From Bacteroidales bacterium (GTDB taxonomy: Bacteria; Bacteroidota; Bacteroidia; Bacteroidales; B18-G4), in the NCBI GenBank assembly GCA_023145125.1, contig JAGLEK010000111.1:1-8713 (forward strand): a DNA stretch of 8,713 nt, written 5' to 3'. The translations under genes were made by a program, and so were the position numbers. Positions 1-7,632 of the stretch are shown in pieces. The notes beneath the pieces are model-generated. The model had not been told where the DNA came from, made no database searches, and saw only the letters and a list, made by a program, of their open reading frames with translations. The first letter of the stretch is position 1. Every line of letters starts with the position of its first letter.

Positions 1-2024
1 TTGTCGACAGGAACGCCACATACCAGCTGTGAATAGTTGATGATGGGATCGATCAGTCCGGACGTACCATAACTGCCTGTACTTTCTATATAGTAACAGT
101 ATTCATCGCCATTGATAAGGTTGGAGTCAACATAGAAAGGATCAGGGGTGGTGGCAACAGGGCTCCATAATGTACTACCCGGATCCATTTTGTAAATGGT
201 GTAATATTCATTATTCCAGGGAACATTAAGATCCCAGCTCAATTCCAGGCGTTCATCAGTTTCGTAAATATCAAGATAGATGGTGCTTGCCTGCTGGCTT
301 GATCCAATATATCCGAAAGACCAACTCAGGAAGTCAACTTTATAATTGTATGGAACGCTGCTCGTATTCAGGTTTACATTTTCATCGATATAAATAGTAT
401 CATTGAGCCCGGGGAAGCTTTCCACGAATTCAAAAGCCTGCCCACTCAATCCGGCTGCCCTGTGAAGTTCATAATAATATGGCCCCGGTATCTGAATGGT
501 ATCCAGTTCGGTGGGTTTCGACCATGCAATCCTCGCAAAGCCGATGCTAAGGCCTGCGCTGTCATTGCCGCTATTGGTGATAATGGGAAGGTCTTTTTTG
601 AGGCTTGCACAAACTTCCTCAGAGGCATAACTTTCAGCGCCATCAATAAAAATGGCAATGACCATATAGCAATAGTCAAGGCCATTGATCAGGCCGCTGC
701 CACCGCCATCATCTACGAAGGTAATATCATCAACAGTGGCCGTTTCATGTATCATGGAATATCCGGTATATTCCGGTACACCAGTTTCGCAATAGCCCGG
801 AACGAACCCATAATATCCAATCCTTCTGTAAAGCTCGTACCTGGCGGCTTTTTGACAGGGGCTCTTGTTCCAGCCAAGGTGGATGGTATTGCCGATAGCC
901 TCTGCAGTAAATCCATCCGGTGCAGGTCCGATAACGGTTATAGCAACGGTTTTCAATGCAACAAGGTTTACAGGCTGCCCGTCATCTTGTGCCTTGAAAT
1001 AGGTGTAATAAGGCTGTTTGCGCACATGATTGCATACAGTTGGCCATGTAAAAGTTGTTGTTACAGTGTCGGCACCAATGGCAGGATCAGGATCTATCCA
1101 GGCCGGGCTATTTTCTACCTCAAATGGCCCGCCTGTGCCGCTAAGTTCAATAACATCACCGTCAGGATCTGTTGCCATCACATCGAAAATCAGGGTGTCT
1201 CCTGCTTCAACACATGTATCGCTGATGGAATGGATGACCGGAGGATGCTGGTCGGCGCAACCGATTATATTTATCTGCATATCACGTGTAATACTCCCTA
1301 TCTTAATGCCACTGCGATATTCTTCAATAAGGATCGCGATATTGAATTCTCCCTGAATTGGTGGCATAACCCATAGAACATCGCCGGTAACAGGGTTAAT
1401 GCCGATGCTGTCGGTTGCAATCGGCAAAGTATATCCGGGTATAGGCAGCCCGTCTGCACCGCGGCAGCTGATCAGCTTATATGCCAGGCTGTCGCCATCA
1501 ATGTCAAAAGCTCCCGGATTGTGGATATATATCTGGTTTACGCATCCATTATCGATGGGAGGATTCAGTAATATGGGAGAATTATTCATCCCCATAAGCG
1601 GGTTGATGGTGAGGATGGTTTCAAGATATAAGGGGACATTTACTGAATTGGGAATATTCATCACACCAAAATTCCGGTTAGGATCTTCCAGGGATATCAC
1701 ATAGGTGCCCTGTGACGAATAGGTGTGGCGAGCCTGGGTGGCTCCCATTTCCGGCACATAGGCATATACGTTACGGCTGATGTCGTTACCGTAATTTATC
1801 TTTTGTGTTCTTGGCAGTTCACTGCTGGAGCCATCTCCCCAGGAGATCTCCAGAAATGGCCTGTCGGCAGGGGCAGAGGTACGCGTATAGGTGATGATGG
1901 TAATTTCATAGGTCAGGCCGGAAACATATTTGAATGTGATTTCTCCCGCCCGCTGATGCGTGGCAAAAGCAGAAGTTAAGCAGCTAAGCATTATCAATAT
2001 CAGGACAATATGCTTTCTCATCAT
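1..2024 (-). CDS. Large exported multidomain surface protein (Ig/PKD-like and FN3-like domains), N-terminal part only
   Basis: The minus-strand frame is open for 674 codons from an ATG at 2024 to the window edge, so the C-terminus is missing. Residues 1-21 form a signal peptide (basic start, hydrophobic core, ending near SAFA). The mature protein begins THQRAGEITF, the opening I associate with Bacteroidota proteins that end in a gliding-motility-associated C-terminal (T9SS type B) domain; that domain cannot be seen here. Next come a PKD-like segment with WGDGSS (about 23-140), two Ig/cadherin-like segments with DIDGDS (about 174-179) and ATDPDGD (about 284-290), and at least two or three FN3-like domains (about 368-670) with repeated YELYR/YYELHR and NGLDYCY/NGDEYCY motifs. 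Inferred role: large cell-surface or secreted adhesin-like protein. A second ATG follows directly (2021); I chose the first. It is divergent from rel and of similar moderate GC content. Exact function is unknown. Confidence 0.85.
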   Translation of the reverse strand, partial: MMRKHIVLILIMLSCLTSAFATHQRAGEITFKYVSGLTYEITIITYTRTSAPADRPFLEISWGDGSSSELPRTQKINYGNDISRNVYAYVPEMGATQARHTYSSQGTYVISLEDPNRNFGVMNIPNSVNVPLYLETILTINPLMGMNNSPILLNPPIDNGCVNQIYIHNPGAFDIDGDSLAYKLISCRGADGLPIPGYTLPIATDSIGINPVTGDVLWVMPPIQGEFNIAILIEEYRSGIKIGSITRDMQINIIGCADQHPPVIHSISDTCVEAGDTLIFDVMATDPDGDVIELSGTGGPFEVENSPAWIDPDPAIGADTVTTTFTWPTVCNHVRKQPYYTYFKAQDDGQPVNLVALKTVAITVIGPAPDGFTAEAIGNTIHLGWNKSPCQKAARYELYRRIGYYGFVPGYCETGVPEYTGYSMIHETATVDDITFVDDGGGSGLINGLDYCYMVIAIFIDGAESYASEEVCASLKKDLPIITNSGNDSAGLSIGFARIAWSKPTELDTIQIPGPYYYELHRAAGLSGQAFEFVESFPGLNDTIYIDENVNLNTSSVPYNYKVDFLSWSFGYIGSSQQASTIYLDIYETDERLELSWDLNVPWNNEYYTIYKMDPGSTLWSPVATTPDPFYVDSNLINGDEYCYYIESTGSYGTSGLIDPIINYSQLVCGVPVD

Positions 2025-2048
2025 TGATCAATGTTGTTCAGGGCATCT

Positions 2049-2056
2049 CAAAATTA
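2049..2056 (-). promoter_or_regulatory. Bacteroidota-type promoter -7 element for the surface-protein gene
   Basis: Read on the minus strand this is TAATTTTG, an exact match to the Bacteroidetes -7 consensus TAnnTTTG. It ends 24 bases before the ATG at 2024, which predicts a leader of roughly 20 bases. No TTTG or TTG -33 element is visible at the expected distance, and there is no clear Shine-Dalgarno sequence. The motif can occur by chance in AT-rich DNA; its position right before the start is the main support. Confidence 0.5.
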
Positions 2057-2111
2057 ATAATAATCCTTAGAATAATGCACCACCGGCATGAAACATTATT
2101 ATAATTTGATG

Positions 2112-2119
2112 TAACTTTG
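2112..2119 (+). promoter_or_regulatory. Bacteroidota-type promoter -7 element for rel
   Basis: TAACTTTG matches the TAnnTTTG -7 consensus exactly and ends 29 bases before the rel ATG at 2149. No convincing -33 box is seen upstream. A GGAG sequence at 2136-2139, nine bases before the ATG, could act as ribosome binding site and supports this start. Together with the oppositely directed element at 2049-2056 it makes this a compact divergent promoter region. Confidence 0.55.
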
Positions 2120-2148
2120 TTTATTGTTCAGTATTGGAGTAAGCTCGT

Positions 2149-4380
2149 ATGTACATCCCCAACCCGGAAACAGAAAAAAAAGAGATCATCAATCGGTATC
2201 GCAACCTGCTCAGGGTTTGGTCGAAGCGGGAAAAGCCTGTCAATAAGAAACTGGTGCGTAAAGCATTTAACCTTGCCGTGGATGCGCATAAAGATATGCG
2301 CCGAAAGTCGGGTGAACCCTATATCTATCATCCCCTTGAAGTGGCCAGGATTTCAGCCGGTGAGATCGGGCTGGGTACAACATCCGTTATTTGTGCCCTT
2401 TTACATGATGTTGTTGAAGATTCTGAGTATACCCTGGCAGATATCCGGAGCTTATTTGGTGATACGGTAACCCGTATCATCGATGGGCTTACCAAGATAG
2501 GGGAGATATTTGAAAATCAGTCTTCTTCAATGCAAGCTGAGAACTTCAGGAAAATGATGCTTACCCTTTCTGTTGATGTCAGGGTGATCCTGATAAAGCT
2601 TGCCGACCGCCTCCATAATATGCGCACACTGGATGCCATGCCACGCGATAAACAATTAAAAATTGCATCCGAAACCCTGTACATGTTTGCCCCCCTTGCC
2701 AATCGCCTGGGCCTTCATGCCATCAAAAGCGAACTTGAAGACCTTTCATTGAAATTTCTGGAACCTGAGATATTCAATACGATATACAATAAGCTGGAAG
2801 AATCCCGTCCGGAAAGAAAGCGCTTCATCAACAAGTTTATCTATCCGATCAAGAAAGACCTGGCAGGCAAAGGAATGGATTTCAGTATCCTGGGCAGGGA
2901 GAAATCAGTATTCTCCATCTGGGAGAAGATGAAGAAAAAGGAGATCCCTTTCGAGGATGTTTTCGATCTCTTTGCCATCCGGGTTATTATTAACACGCCC
3001 CCCGAGCACGAAAAGGAGCAATGCTGGCGCGTGTATTCAGTGATCACAGATTTTTACAGGCCTAACCAGCAAAGGTTGCGTGATTGGATATCGCTGCCCA
3101 GGGCTAACGGCTATGAAGCATTGCATACGACGGTGATGAGCCGCACCGGTAGGTGGGTTGAAGTGCAGATCAGGACCACCCGAATGGATGAGATCGCGGA
3201 AAAAGGATATGCTGCACATTGGAAATATAAGGATGGGATCGATCGGGAAACCGGTCTCGATGAATGGCTGAGCAAGATCAGGGAGATGTTGCAAAGTGAA
3301 GATTCTGATGCCCTTGATTTTGTCGATGATTTTAAGCTGAACCTTTTCTCTGAGGAGATCTTCGTGTACACACCCCAGGGTGACCTCAAGAATCTTCCTG
3401 CCGGATCAACAGTACTCGATTTTGCCTACAATATACACTCACAGATCGGGAACCAGGCTATAGGTGCCAAGGTGAACCACGACCTGGTGCCCCTCAGCCA
3501 TACACTGGTAAGCGGTGACCAGGTAGAAGTGATAGTTTCACAAAAACAGGTGCCCCACGAAAACTGGCTGGATTTTGTGGTCACCGCCCGGGCAAAGCAC
3601 CGCATCAAGAAAGCACTCAAAGATGAATACCGAAAATACGCCGACGAAGGGAAACAAATGCTTGAAAACTTATTCGAGCAGCAAAAGGTGGAATTCTCCG
3701 AAGGTGTTGTCGCACGTTTTATGGAATATCTGGAATATCAATCCATTAACAAGATGTACTACGATTTTGTTAAAGGAAATATCACTCCCCCAAAGGTAAA
3801 GGCATTCACACAGCTATCGGATAAAGGAAGCTGGTTACGGTTTATCGGCCGTCCCTTCTCCAGGTCGAAGAATAATATATCGGTCAGTCAGGACCTGATC
3901 GAGAAGATGAAGCAAAAGCCTGAAACACTGGTCCTCAGCGATAATATTGAAGACATACGTTACGTGATCTCCAAATGCTGTAACCCTATCCCTGGCGATG
4001 ATGTGCTGGGATTCATGAACCGGAAAGGCCGCATTATGATACACAGAACCAATTGCCCGACGGCCATTCAATCGATGTCGAGCCATGGAAACAATATCAT
4101 CAAAGCCAAATGGAGAACCAATGAGTCGATCGGGTTCCTGACCGGCATCAAGATTAAAGGGGTTGATAAAAAAGGGCTTGTTAAGCAAATCTCAGAGGTG
4201 ATCTACGACAAACATGGCCTTGGGATACGTTCCTTTCATCTTAATACACATGAAGGGCTCACCGATGCTGTTATTATGCTCTATATACAGAATACAAAAA
4301 TCCTTAACCAACTGATCGATGACCTCAAGAGGATTCATGAAATTCAAAAGGTCAGCCGCATTGATAGAACTATTGTTTAG
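2149..4380 (+). CDS. rel: Bifunctional (p)ppGpp synthetase/hydrolase (RelA/SpoT homologue, long RSH)
   Basis: This cytoplasmic enzyme makes (p)ppGpp from GTP/GDP and ATP and degrades it, running the stringent response. The 743 residues match a full-length long RSH. The hydrolase HD domain shows H61, HDVVED (86-91) and LADRLHNMRT (151-160), so the metal-binding residues are present and hydrolase activity is expected. The synthetase domain shows GREKSVFSIWEKM (249-261), FDLFAIRV (D273), RDWISLPRANGYEALHT (311-327) and VEVQIRT (337-343, E338). A TGS domain (about 404-463) starts IFVYTPQGDL. A helical segment follows, then the zinc-finger-type motif SKCCNPIPGDD with C610, C611, H632 and C636, and a C-terminal ACT domain (about 664-743). 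Nothing is missing or broken. The gene has its own promoter element and is divergent from the surface-protein gene. The next gene, on the other strand, converges on it with a 99-bp gap. In related genomes fur and purA are expected close downstream; here they lie about 3.2 kb away. Confidence 0.97.
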   Translation: MYIPNPETEKKEIINRYRNLLRVWSKREKPVNKKLVRKAFNLAVDAHKDMRRKSGEPYIYHPLEVARISAGEIGLGTTSVICALLHDVVEDSEYTLADIRSLFGDTVTRIIDGLTKIGEIFENQSSSMQAENFRKMMLTLSVDVRVILIKLADRLHNMRTLDAMPRDKQLKIASETLYMFAPLANRLGLHAIKSELEDLSLKFLEPEIFNTIYNKLEESRPERKRFINKFIYPIKKDLAGKGMDFSILGREKSVFSIWEKMKKKEIPFEDVFDLFAIRVIINTPPEHEKEQCWRVYSVITDFYRPNQQRLRDWISLPRANGYEALHTTVMSRTGRWVEVQIRTTRMDEIAEKGYAAHWKYKDGIDRETGLDEWLSKIREMLQSEDSDALDFVDDFKLNLFSEEIFVYTPQGDLKNLPAGSTVLDFAYNIHSQIGNQAIGAKVNHDLVPLSHTLVSGDQVEVIVSQKQVPHENWLDFVVTARAKHRIKKALKDEYRKYADEGKQMLENLFEQQKVEFSEGVVARFMEYLEYQSINKMYYDFVKGNITPPKVKAFTQLSDKGSWLRFIGRPFSRSKNNISVSQDLIEKMKQKPETLVLSDNIEDIRYVISKCCNPIPGDDVLGFMNRKGRIMIHRTNCPTAIQSMSSHGNNIIKAKWRTNESIGFLTGIKIKGVDKKGLVKQISEVIYDKHGLGIRSFHLNTHEGLTDAVIMLYIQNTKILNQLIDDLKRIHEIQKVSRIDRTIV

Positions 4381-4479
4381 CTCAATCTGGAGTTCATGAT
4401 CCTTTGAGAATAATCGTGTTTTTATTGGGGAGTATAGTACAGATTGTGGGCCAAAGCAGCAAAAAAATGGAACGGGGAT

Positions 4480-5967
4480 TTACTGCTTTATCCATTTACC
4501 CTGTTCAAACAATCCCTCACTATTATAGATCAAATAAATATAAGTTCCGGTTTTAAGAGCGGTAGTATTAACCTCACCCCATTTCCCGTGAATTTTATTC
4601 GTTAAAACATGTTTTCCACTCATATCATACAACTCAAATTTGCTTTGTAGGTGCTGTGCTGCAATGCGTACTTCAATATGATTGTTGCCGGGATTAGGGA
4701 AAATAAGAGCTTCGCGCATTTTGATGGAAGGATTTTCATCTGTACCAACGAGCAATCCATCACTGTTTACTTTTAATATATATATGTCTCTTTCCATGTA
4801 TTGGATTGCGTCATCATATCGGGTTCCTACCATTATGCAGCCTGCATCATTGGTTGCCTCGATACTATATAAATGATAATAAGCGTCGCCACCATACCAG
4901 TATTCCCAAATTGGAGTAAGGTCGGGATTAACTTTGATTAAATGATACCACGAATCTAATGAACTGTAGTAAGGATTGGCGAAATCAATATTTGACGTGC
5001 CGCCAACATATATGTTATCTTCATTTTTACCTAATCCATACAAATAGGCCGTGCGATCTCTCATATTCCCCTCAATTTTAAAGTAATTATAATCAATTGG
5101 GATATTATCTTCAGTAAGAGTAAGCACATTTATACTATAATCCGGTGTTGTTTGCGGCGGACCACCTTCACCACTAATTAGGATAATGGAATCATATAGT
5201 GATATTGAGGATATATAGCCGTATATCCAATATGGAACTCCTACAATATCTATACTATCTAAATTCTTACTTAGTTCATAGCGCTGTCCGGCTTGTGGAA
5301 GATCTGCAATTGCAAAACAATAGGCATAGTAACCAGATGTATCTGACTTCTCAAGAATATCGGTTGACATAGTTAGAGAAAATGGCAGGGTCATGAACTT
5401 TGAAACTAATGAATCTCCATCTCTAGATATTTTATAAAAAAATGGATCAAAATTATATGGACTAAACCCAACGGTATCTTCACGCATCGTATAGCCTGTT
5501 ATAACAATGTTAGTGTCGGAATCAACGATTGATTTCATATATACAAACCAACGATCATTGGGAATATTAAAAACCCATTCGTTTAATGTAGTCAGATCAC
5601 TATTTAATTGCATGAGCCATAAGTAAGCGCTATAGGATATTTGCGTATCAAATAAATCGTTTCCTAGAACAAAGAAAGCATCATTATAGATGTGAATATT
5701 ATAAAACGAACATCCAATGGTATCTTGATGAATAGTTAATTCGTCAAGAAGTTCACCATTGCTGCCAATCTTGAATATATATCCGTCTGAATAATCTGCC
5801 TGAGAATTCTTAATTCTACCAACAAATGCAAAATTGCCATCCTGGTCCTCAATAACATCAAAGATCTCCTGATCTTTATCGTTTGATAATAAATATTCGA
5901 AAGTGTTTTGTGTAAATGAATTAGTAAATAGAATAATGAAGAGAAATGTGATAAGAACTTTTGGCAT
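4480..5967 (-). CDS. Secreted protein with T9SS type A sorting domain and propeller-like repeats
   Basis: The protein has 495 residues. An N-terminal signal peptide (about 1-20, hydrophobic core FLFIILF) directs export through Sec. The last roughly 80 residues form a type A T9SS sorting domain: LIFPNPGNN (PNP at 424-426), FELYDMSGK (444-452), LKTGTYIYLI (471-480) and a lysine-containing end. In this family the domain is recognised by the type IX machinery and removed or exchanged at the surface. The middle (about 25-410) carries degenerate repeats of the kind DxDGNFAFVGR...GYIFKIGSNGELL (41-74) and DAGCIMVGTR...DIYILKVNSDGLL (374-406), suggesting a beta-propeller-like fold; no catalytic motif was recognised. 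The gene is more AT-rich than rel: positions 5401-5460 have 14 G/C of 60, against 34 of 60 at 3541-3600. It lies 58 bases downstream of the lipoprotein gene and is probably cotranscribed, although a strong hairpin lies between them. Function unknown. Confidence 0.9.
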   Translation of the reverse strand: MPKVLITFLFIILFTNSFTQNTFEYLLSNDKDQEIFDVIEDQDGNFAFVGRIKNSQADYSDGYIFKIGSNGELLDELTIHQDTIGCSFYNIHIYNDAFFVLGNDLFDTQISYSAYLWLMQLNSDLTTLNEWVFNIPNDRWFVYMKSIVDSDTNIVITGYTMREDTVGFSPYNFDPFFYKISRDGDSLVSKFMTLPFSLTMSTDILEKSDTSGYYAYCFAIADLPQAGQRYELSKNLDSIDIVGVPYWIYGYISSISLYDSIILISGEGGPPQTTPDYSINVLTLTEDNIPIDYNYFKIEGNMRDRTAYLYGLGKNEDNIYVGGTSNIDFANPYYSSLDSWYHLIKVNPDLTPIWEYWYGGDAYYHLYSIEATNDAGCIMVGTRYDDAIQYMERDIYILKVNSDGLLVGTDENPSIKMREALIFPNPGNNHIEVRIAAQHLQSKFELYDMSGKHVLTNKIHGKWGEVNTTALKTGTYIYLIYNSEGLFEQGKWIKQ

Positions 5968-5981
5968 AACAATATGAGTTA

Positions 5982-6013
5982 AACCTGTGAAACCGAATTC
6001 GGTTTCACAGGTT
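5982..6013. repeat. Perfect 32-bp palindrome (14-bp stem, AATT loop) between two tandem minus-strand genes
   Basis: The left arm AACCTGTGAAACCG (5982-5995) and right arm CGGTTTCACAGGTT (6000-6013) pair without mismatch around AATT. On the minus strand it begins 12 bases after the stop of the lipoprotein gene and ends 14 bases before the start of the T9SS gene. Neither side is followed by a run of T, so it is not a textbook intrinsic terminator. It could be a partial terminator, an attenuator, a 3'-end stabilising hairpin for the lipoprotein mRNA, or a DNA-binding site. Confidence 0.9.
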
Positions 6014-6025
6014 GTTAAACATAAT

Positions 6026-7015
6026 TTATAAATCGTTAGGCGGGTCAGAGCTTACATGCCAGATACCATATTTAATATCTGCATGATGCGACATAGCCCA
6101 ATAGTTTGATCCATAAGCAGTCCAATCCTCTAAATAATACTTCAGAACACTGTGATCAACTGTTGGTTTCAATTGGTTTCCAATTGAGATCAAATTGCTT
6201 TTAAAGGATGATATTTCAGATGTTGAAATACAATCATGCACCAAAGTGTATTCCTGGTAATCTTCGAATAAGCATTCGCTTGAATTAGAAGCATGCTGAC
6301 AACCAGTGGACCAATCCCATTCTACGTCAGTATAATAAGCGTTACCTACCGGATAAGCAATGTAATAATTAGCCAATTGAGCAATTTTGTCAGCAGCATC
6401 AAATCCTACACCTAATCCAGTGCCATCACATCTGCCAAGTTCCCAACCCCAGTACCAGGGATAATCGTTTCCTGAACCAAGGCTACCGGTCCCATCGGTT
6501 CCAAAGAATGAAGTAACATCAAGTGTTACCGTAGTTGCACCTGTCTCCTTCAAGGAAATGTCGGCAGCCATGAGTTGTTTTTCATTGGCAGTAATGGCAT
6601 CGGAGTGGGCTGACAGGCTGTCAATGGTTTGATCGTATGCGGTTTGTACATCGGCCCACAATATCTGGCCATTTGTTACAGGTACTTCTATAGTAGAAGA
6701 GTCAATGAAAAATGTGCCATCAAGCTCCATGCTTGCATCCCCATAAGTTAGGTTTGATGTTGCTTCTATGTACCAGATGGCACTATCAATTTCCATTGGG
6801 TCAGTACCCGATTTCAGGGATGGATTCTCACGAAGCATGTCAACTTTATCCCTGAAAGCAAGAATTCTTTTTTCTAATTGGACATCTTTCTTTAGTTGCT
6901 CAATTTGGATACCGTTAAAGTCATCTTTGCTTTGCTTTTTCTTACACGAATAGGAAATTACAAATAATCCTGTTAAAAGTAAAGATGTAAATAGGCTCAA
7001 TTTTAAAATTTTCAT
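6026..7015 (-). CDS. Uncharacterised exported lipoprotein
   Basis: The protein has 329 residues. The N-terminus has a basic start, a hydrophobic core (LFTSLLLTGLFVI, 8-20) and a lipobox-like SYSC with Cys24 followed by KKK, the usual look of a Bacteroidota lipoprotein; lipidation at Cys24 is inferred. A charged helical stretch follows (about 31-65), then a module with WYIEATSNLTYGDAS (81-95). The C-terminal half is rich in Trp, Tyr and Gly, for example YPWYWGWELGRCDGTG (185-200). Besides Cys24 there are exactly four cysteines (196, 239, 248, 262), which could form two disulfides outside the cytoplasm. The WxIEAxxNxxYG pattern feels familiar from hypothetical Bacteroidota lipoproteins, but I know no function for it. 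The gene is AT-rich like its downstream T9SS neighbour, with which it probably forms a two-gene unit. No exact TAnnTTTG element was found directly upstream on this strand. Confidence 0.88.
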   Translation of the reverse strand: MKILKLSLFTSLLLTGLFVISYSCKKKQSKDDFNGIQIEQLKKDVQLEKRILAFRDKVDMLRENPSLKSGTDPMEIDSAIWYIEATSNLTYGDASMELDGTFFIDSSTIEVPVTNGQILWADVQTAYDQTIDSLSAHSDAITANEKQLMAADISLKETGATTVTLDVTSFFGTDGTGSLGSGNDYPWYWGWELGRCDGTGLGVGFDAADKIAQLANYYIAYPVGNAYYTDVEWDWSTGCQHASNSSECLFEDYQEYTLVHDCISTSEISSFKSNLISIGNQLKPTVDHSVLKYYLEDWTAYGSNYWAMSHHADIKYGIWHVSSDPPNDL

Positions 7016-7147
7016 AATCTTAAGTTTTTGTTAAATGAAATATTTATTATTGAGCTGGGAAGACTCATGATTAATCGTTATTTTTGCCCTGGCCTCCTTT
7101 CTTTGTTAATTGGGTTTTTCATTTAGTCGATGTAATTATTCTATTTT

Positions 7148-7170
7148 CAATTAAAGGGGGTTTTTAATTG
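7148..7170. repeat. Short AT-rich inverted repeat (8-bp arms)
   Basis: CAATTAAA (7148-7155) and TTTAATTG (7163-7170) are perfect inverted copies around the loop GGGGGTT. The stem is almost wholly A/T and would be weak in RNA. It lies 133-155 bases upstream of the lipoprotein gene start. It may be a protein-binding dyad or chance in AT-rich sequence. Confidence 0.5.
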
Positions 7171-7326
7171 CTTCTATCCCCGTATTAAAAAATCTGACAG
7201 GAAAAAAATAATATATCTCCGGCAAATAGTAATGTGCTTTGGCGAGTGGTTCCAGTGATCTTAGTATAAACAGTAGCTATATATATTAATACTGAAAATA
7301 TGTAGAAGGTAACCCTGTTCTGATCG

Positions 7327-7342
7327 TTTTTTTTTTTTTTTT
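7327..7342 (+). repeat. T16 homopolymer tract
   Basis: Sixteen consecutive T follow GATCG on the plus strand (A16 on the minus strand). It lies 311 bases upstream of the lipoprotein gene and 290 bases upstream of fur, in neither coding region. Such tracts slip easily during replication and are also prone to length errors in sequencing. Confidence 0.95.
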
Positions 7343-7552
7343 GAAAGAGTTGTTATTCAGCGAGTTGAATATAAAATTTAGAATGATAATTTATGAAAAC
7401 CCAGTATTCTAAAAAGTATATAAACTTTGCATAGAGGCCGGTAGCCTTTAAGTGTCACGGTTTTTTTCCTATACGCAGTTTGAGCGGATGCTGGAATATG
7501 GCAAAATGTTTTTATCAATTTAAACCTGCCGGAAGCCTGTGGAAAGAAGTCA

Positions 7553-7570
7553 AAAAATAAATTTATTTTT
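7553..7570. promoter_or_regulatory. Perfect 18-bp AT-only palindrome upstream of fur, candidate operator
   Basis: AAAAATAAATTTATTTTT is its own reverse complement. It ends 31 bases before the fur -7 element (7602-7609), around or just upstream of where a -33 region would lie. Fur-family regulators bind AT-rich dyads and often autoregulate, so this is a candidate Fur site. It does not closely match the classical Fur or PerR box, and it could instead be a bent A-tract or a weak hairpin. The palindrome itself is certain; its role is inference. Confidence 0.35.
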
Positions 7571-7601
7571 ATTTATACCAAATTATAATAGATATTTTAT
7601 T

Positions 7602-7609
7602 TAATTTTG
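7602..7609 (+). promoter_or_regulatory. Bacteroidota-type promoter -7 element for fur
   Basis: TAATTTTG matches TAnnTTTG exactly and ends 23 bases before the fur ATG at 7633, predicting a leader of about 16-19 bases. There is no in-frame ATG between this element and 7633, which supports the chosen start. No clear -33 box or Shine-Dalgarno sequence is visible. Confidence 0.55.
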
Positions 7610-7632
7610 AGGTTCGATTAAAATGTACTTCG

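Larger units (their letters stand above)
7016..7632. other. 617-bp AT-rich non-coding region between divergent genes
   Basis: No reading frame with coding character was found on either strand; the ATGs seen lead to stops within about a dozen codons. The stretch separates the 5' ends of the minus-strand lipoprotein gene and plus-strand fur, so it must carry the promoters of both. It contains two AT-rich inverted repeats (7148-7170, 7553-7570), a T16 tract (7327-7342) and the fur promoter element (7602-7609). An exact TAnnTTTG on the plus strand at 7079-7086 and a near match, TAAACTTTG, at 7421-7429 have no gene just downstream. They could be chance or could start a small RNA or long leader. 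No tRNA, riboswitch or transposon end was recognised. Confidence 0.75.

Noticed and set aside
127..140. PurA residues STLKG in place of the more familiar TTGRG motif (residue numbering of purA)
   Set aside because: I recall the same STLKGIGP form in other Bacteroidota PurA sequences, so it looks like a normal clade variant, not a defect.
462..1376. A 304-codon open frame on the plus strand
   Set aside because: It lies wholly antisense to the signal-peptide-bearing surface-protein gene, whose frame shows recognisable domains. Its translation is cysteine- and isoleucine-rich with no domain or signal, as expected of a shadow frame.
4381..4423. Possible rel terminator: CTCAA/TTGAG arms (4381-4385, 4404-4408) followed later by TTTTT
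   Set aside because: The stem is only five pairs with an 18-base loop, and the T-run is ten bases away from the stem, so it is too weak to call.
4453..4489. AAAGCAG...CTGCTTT inverted repeat over the stop of the T9SS gene
   Set aside because: Seven-bp arms with a 23-base loop, the right arm overlapping coding sequence and no T-run; probably chance.
7582..7598. PerR/Fur-box-like TTATAAT half site upstream of fur
   Set aside because: The first half matches a PerR box but the second half agrees at only about two of seven positions, so it is not a credible full operator.
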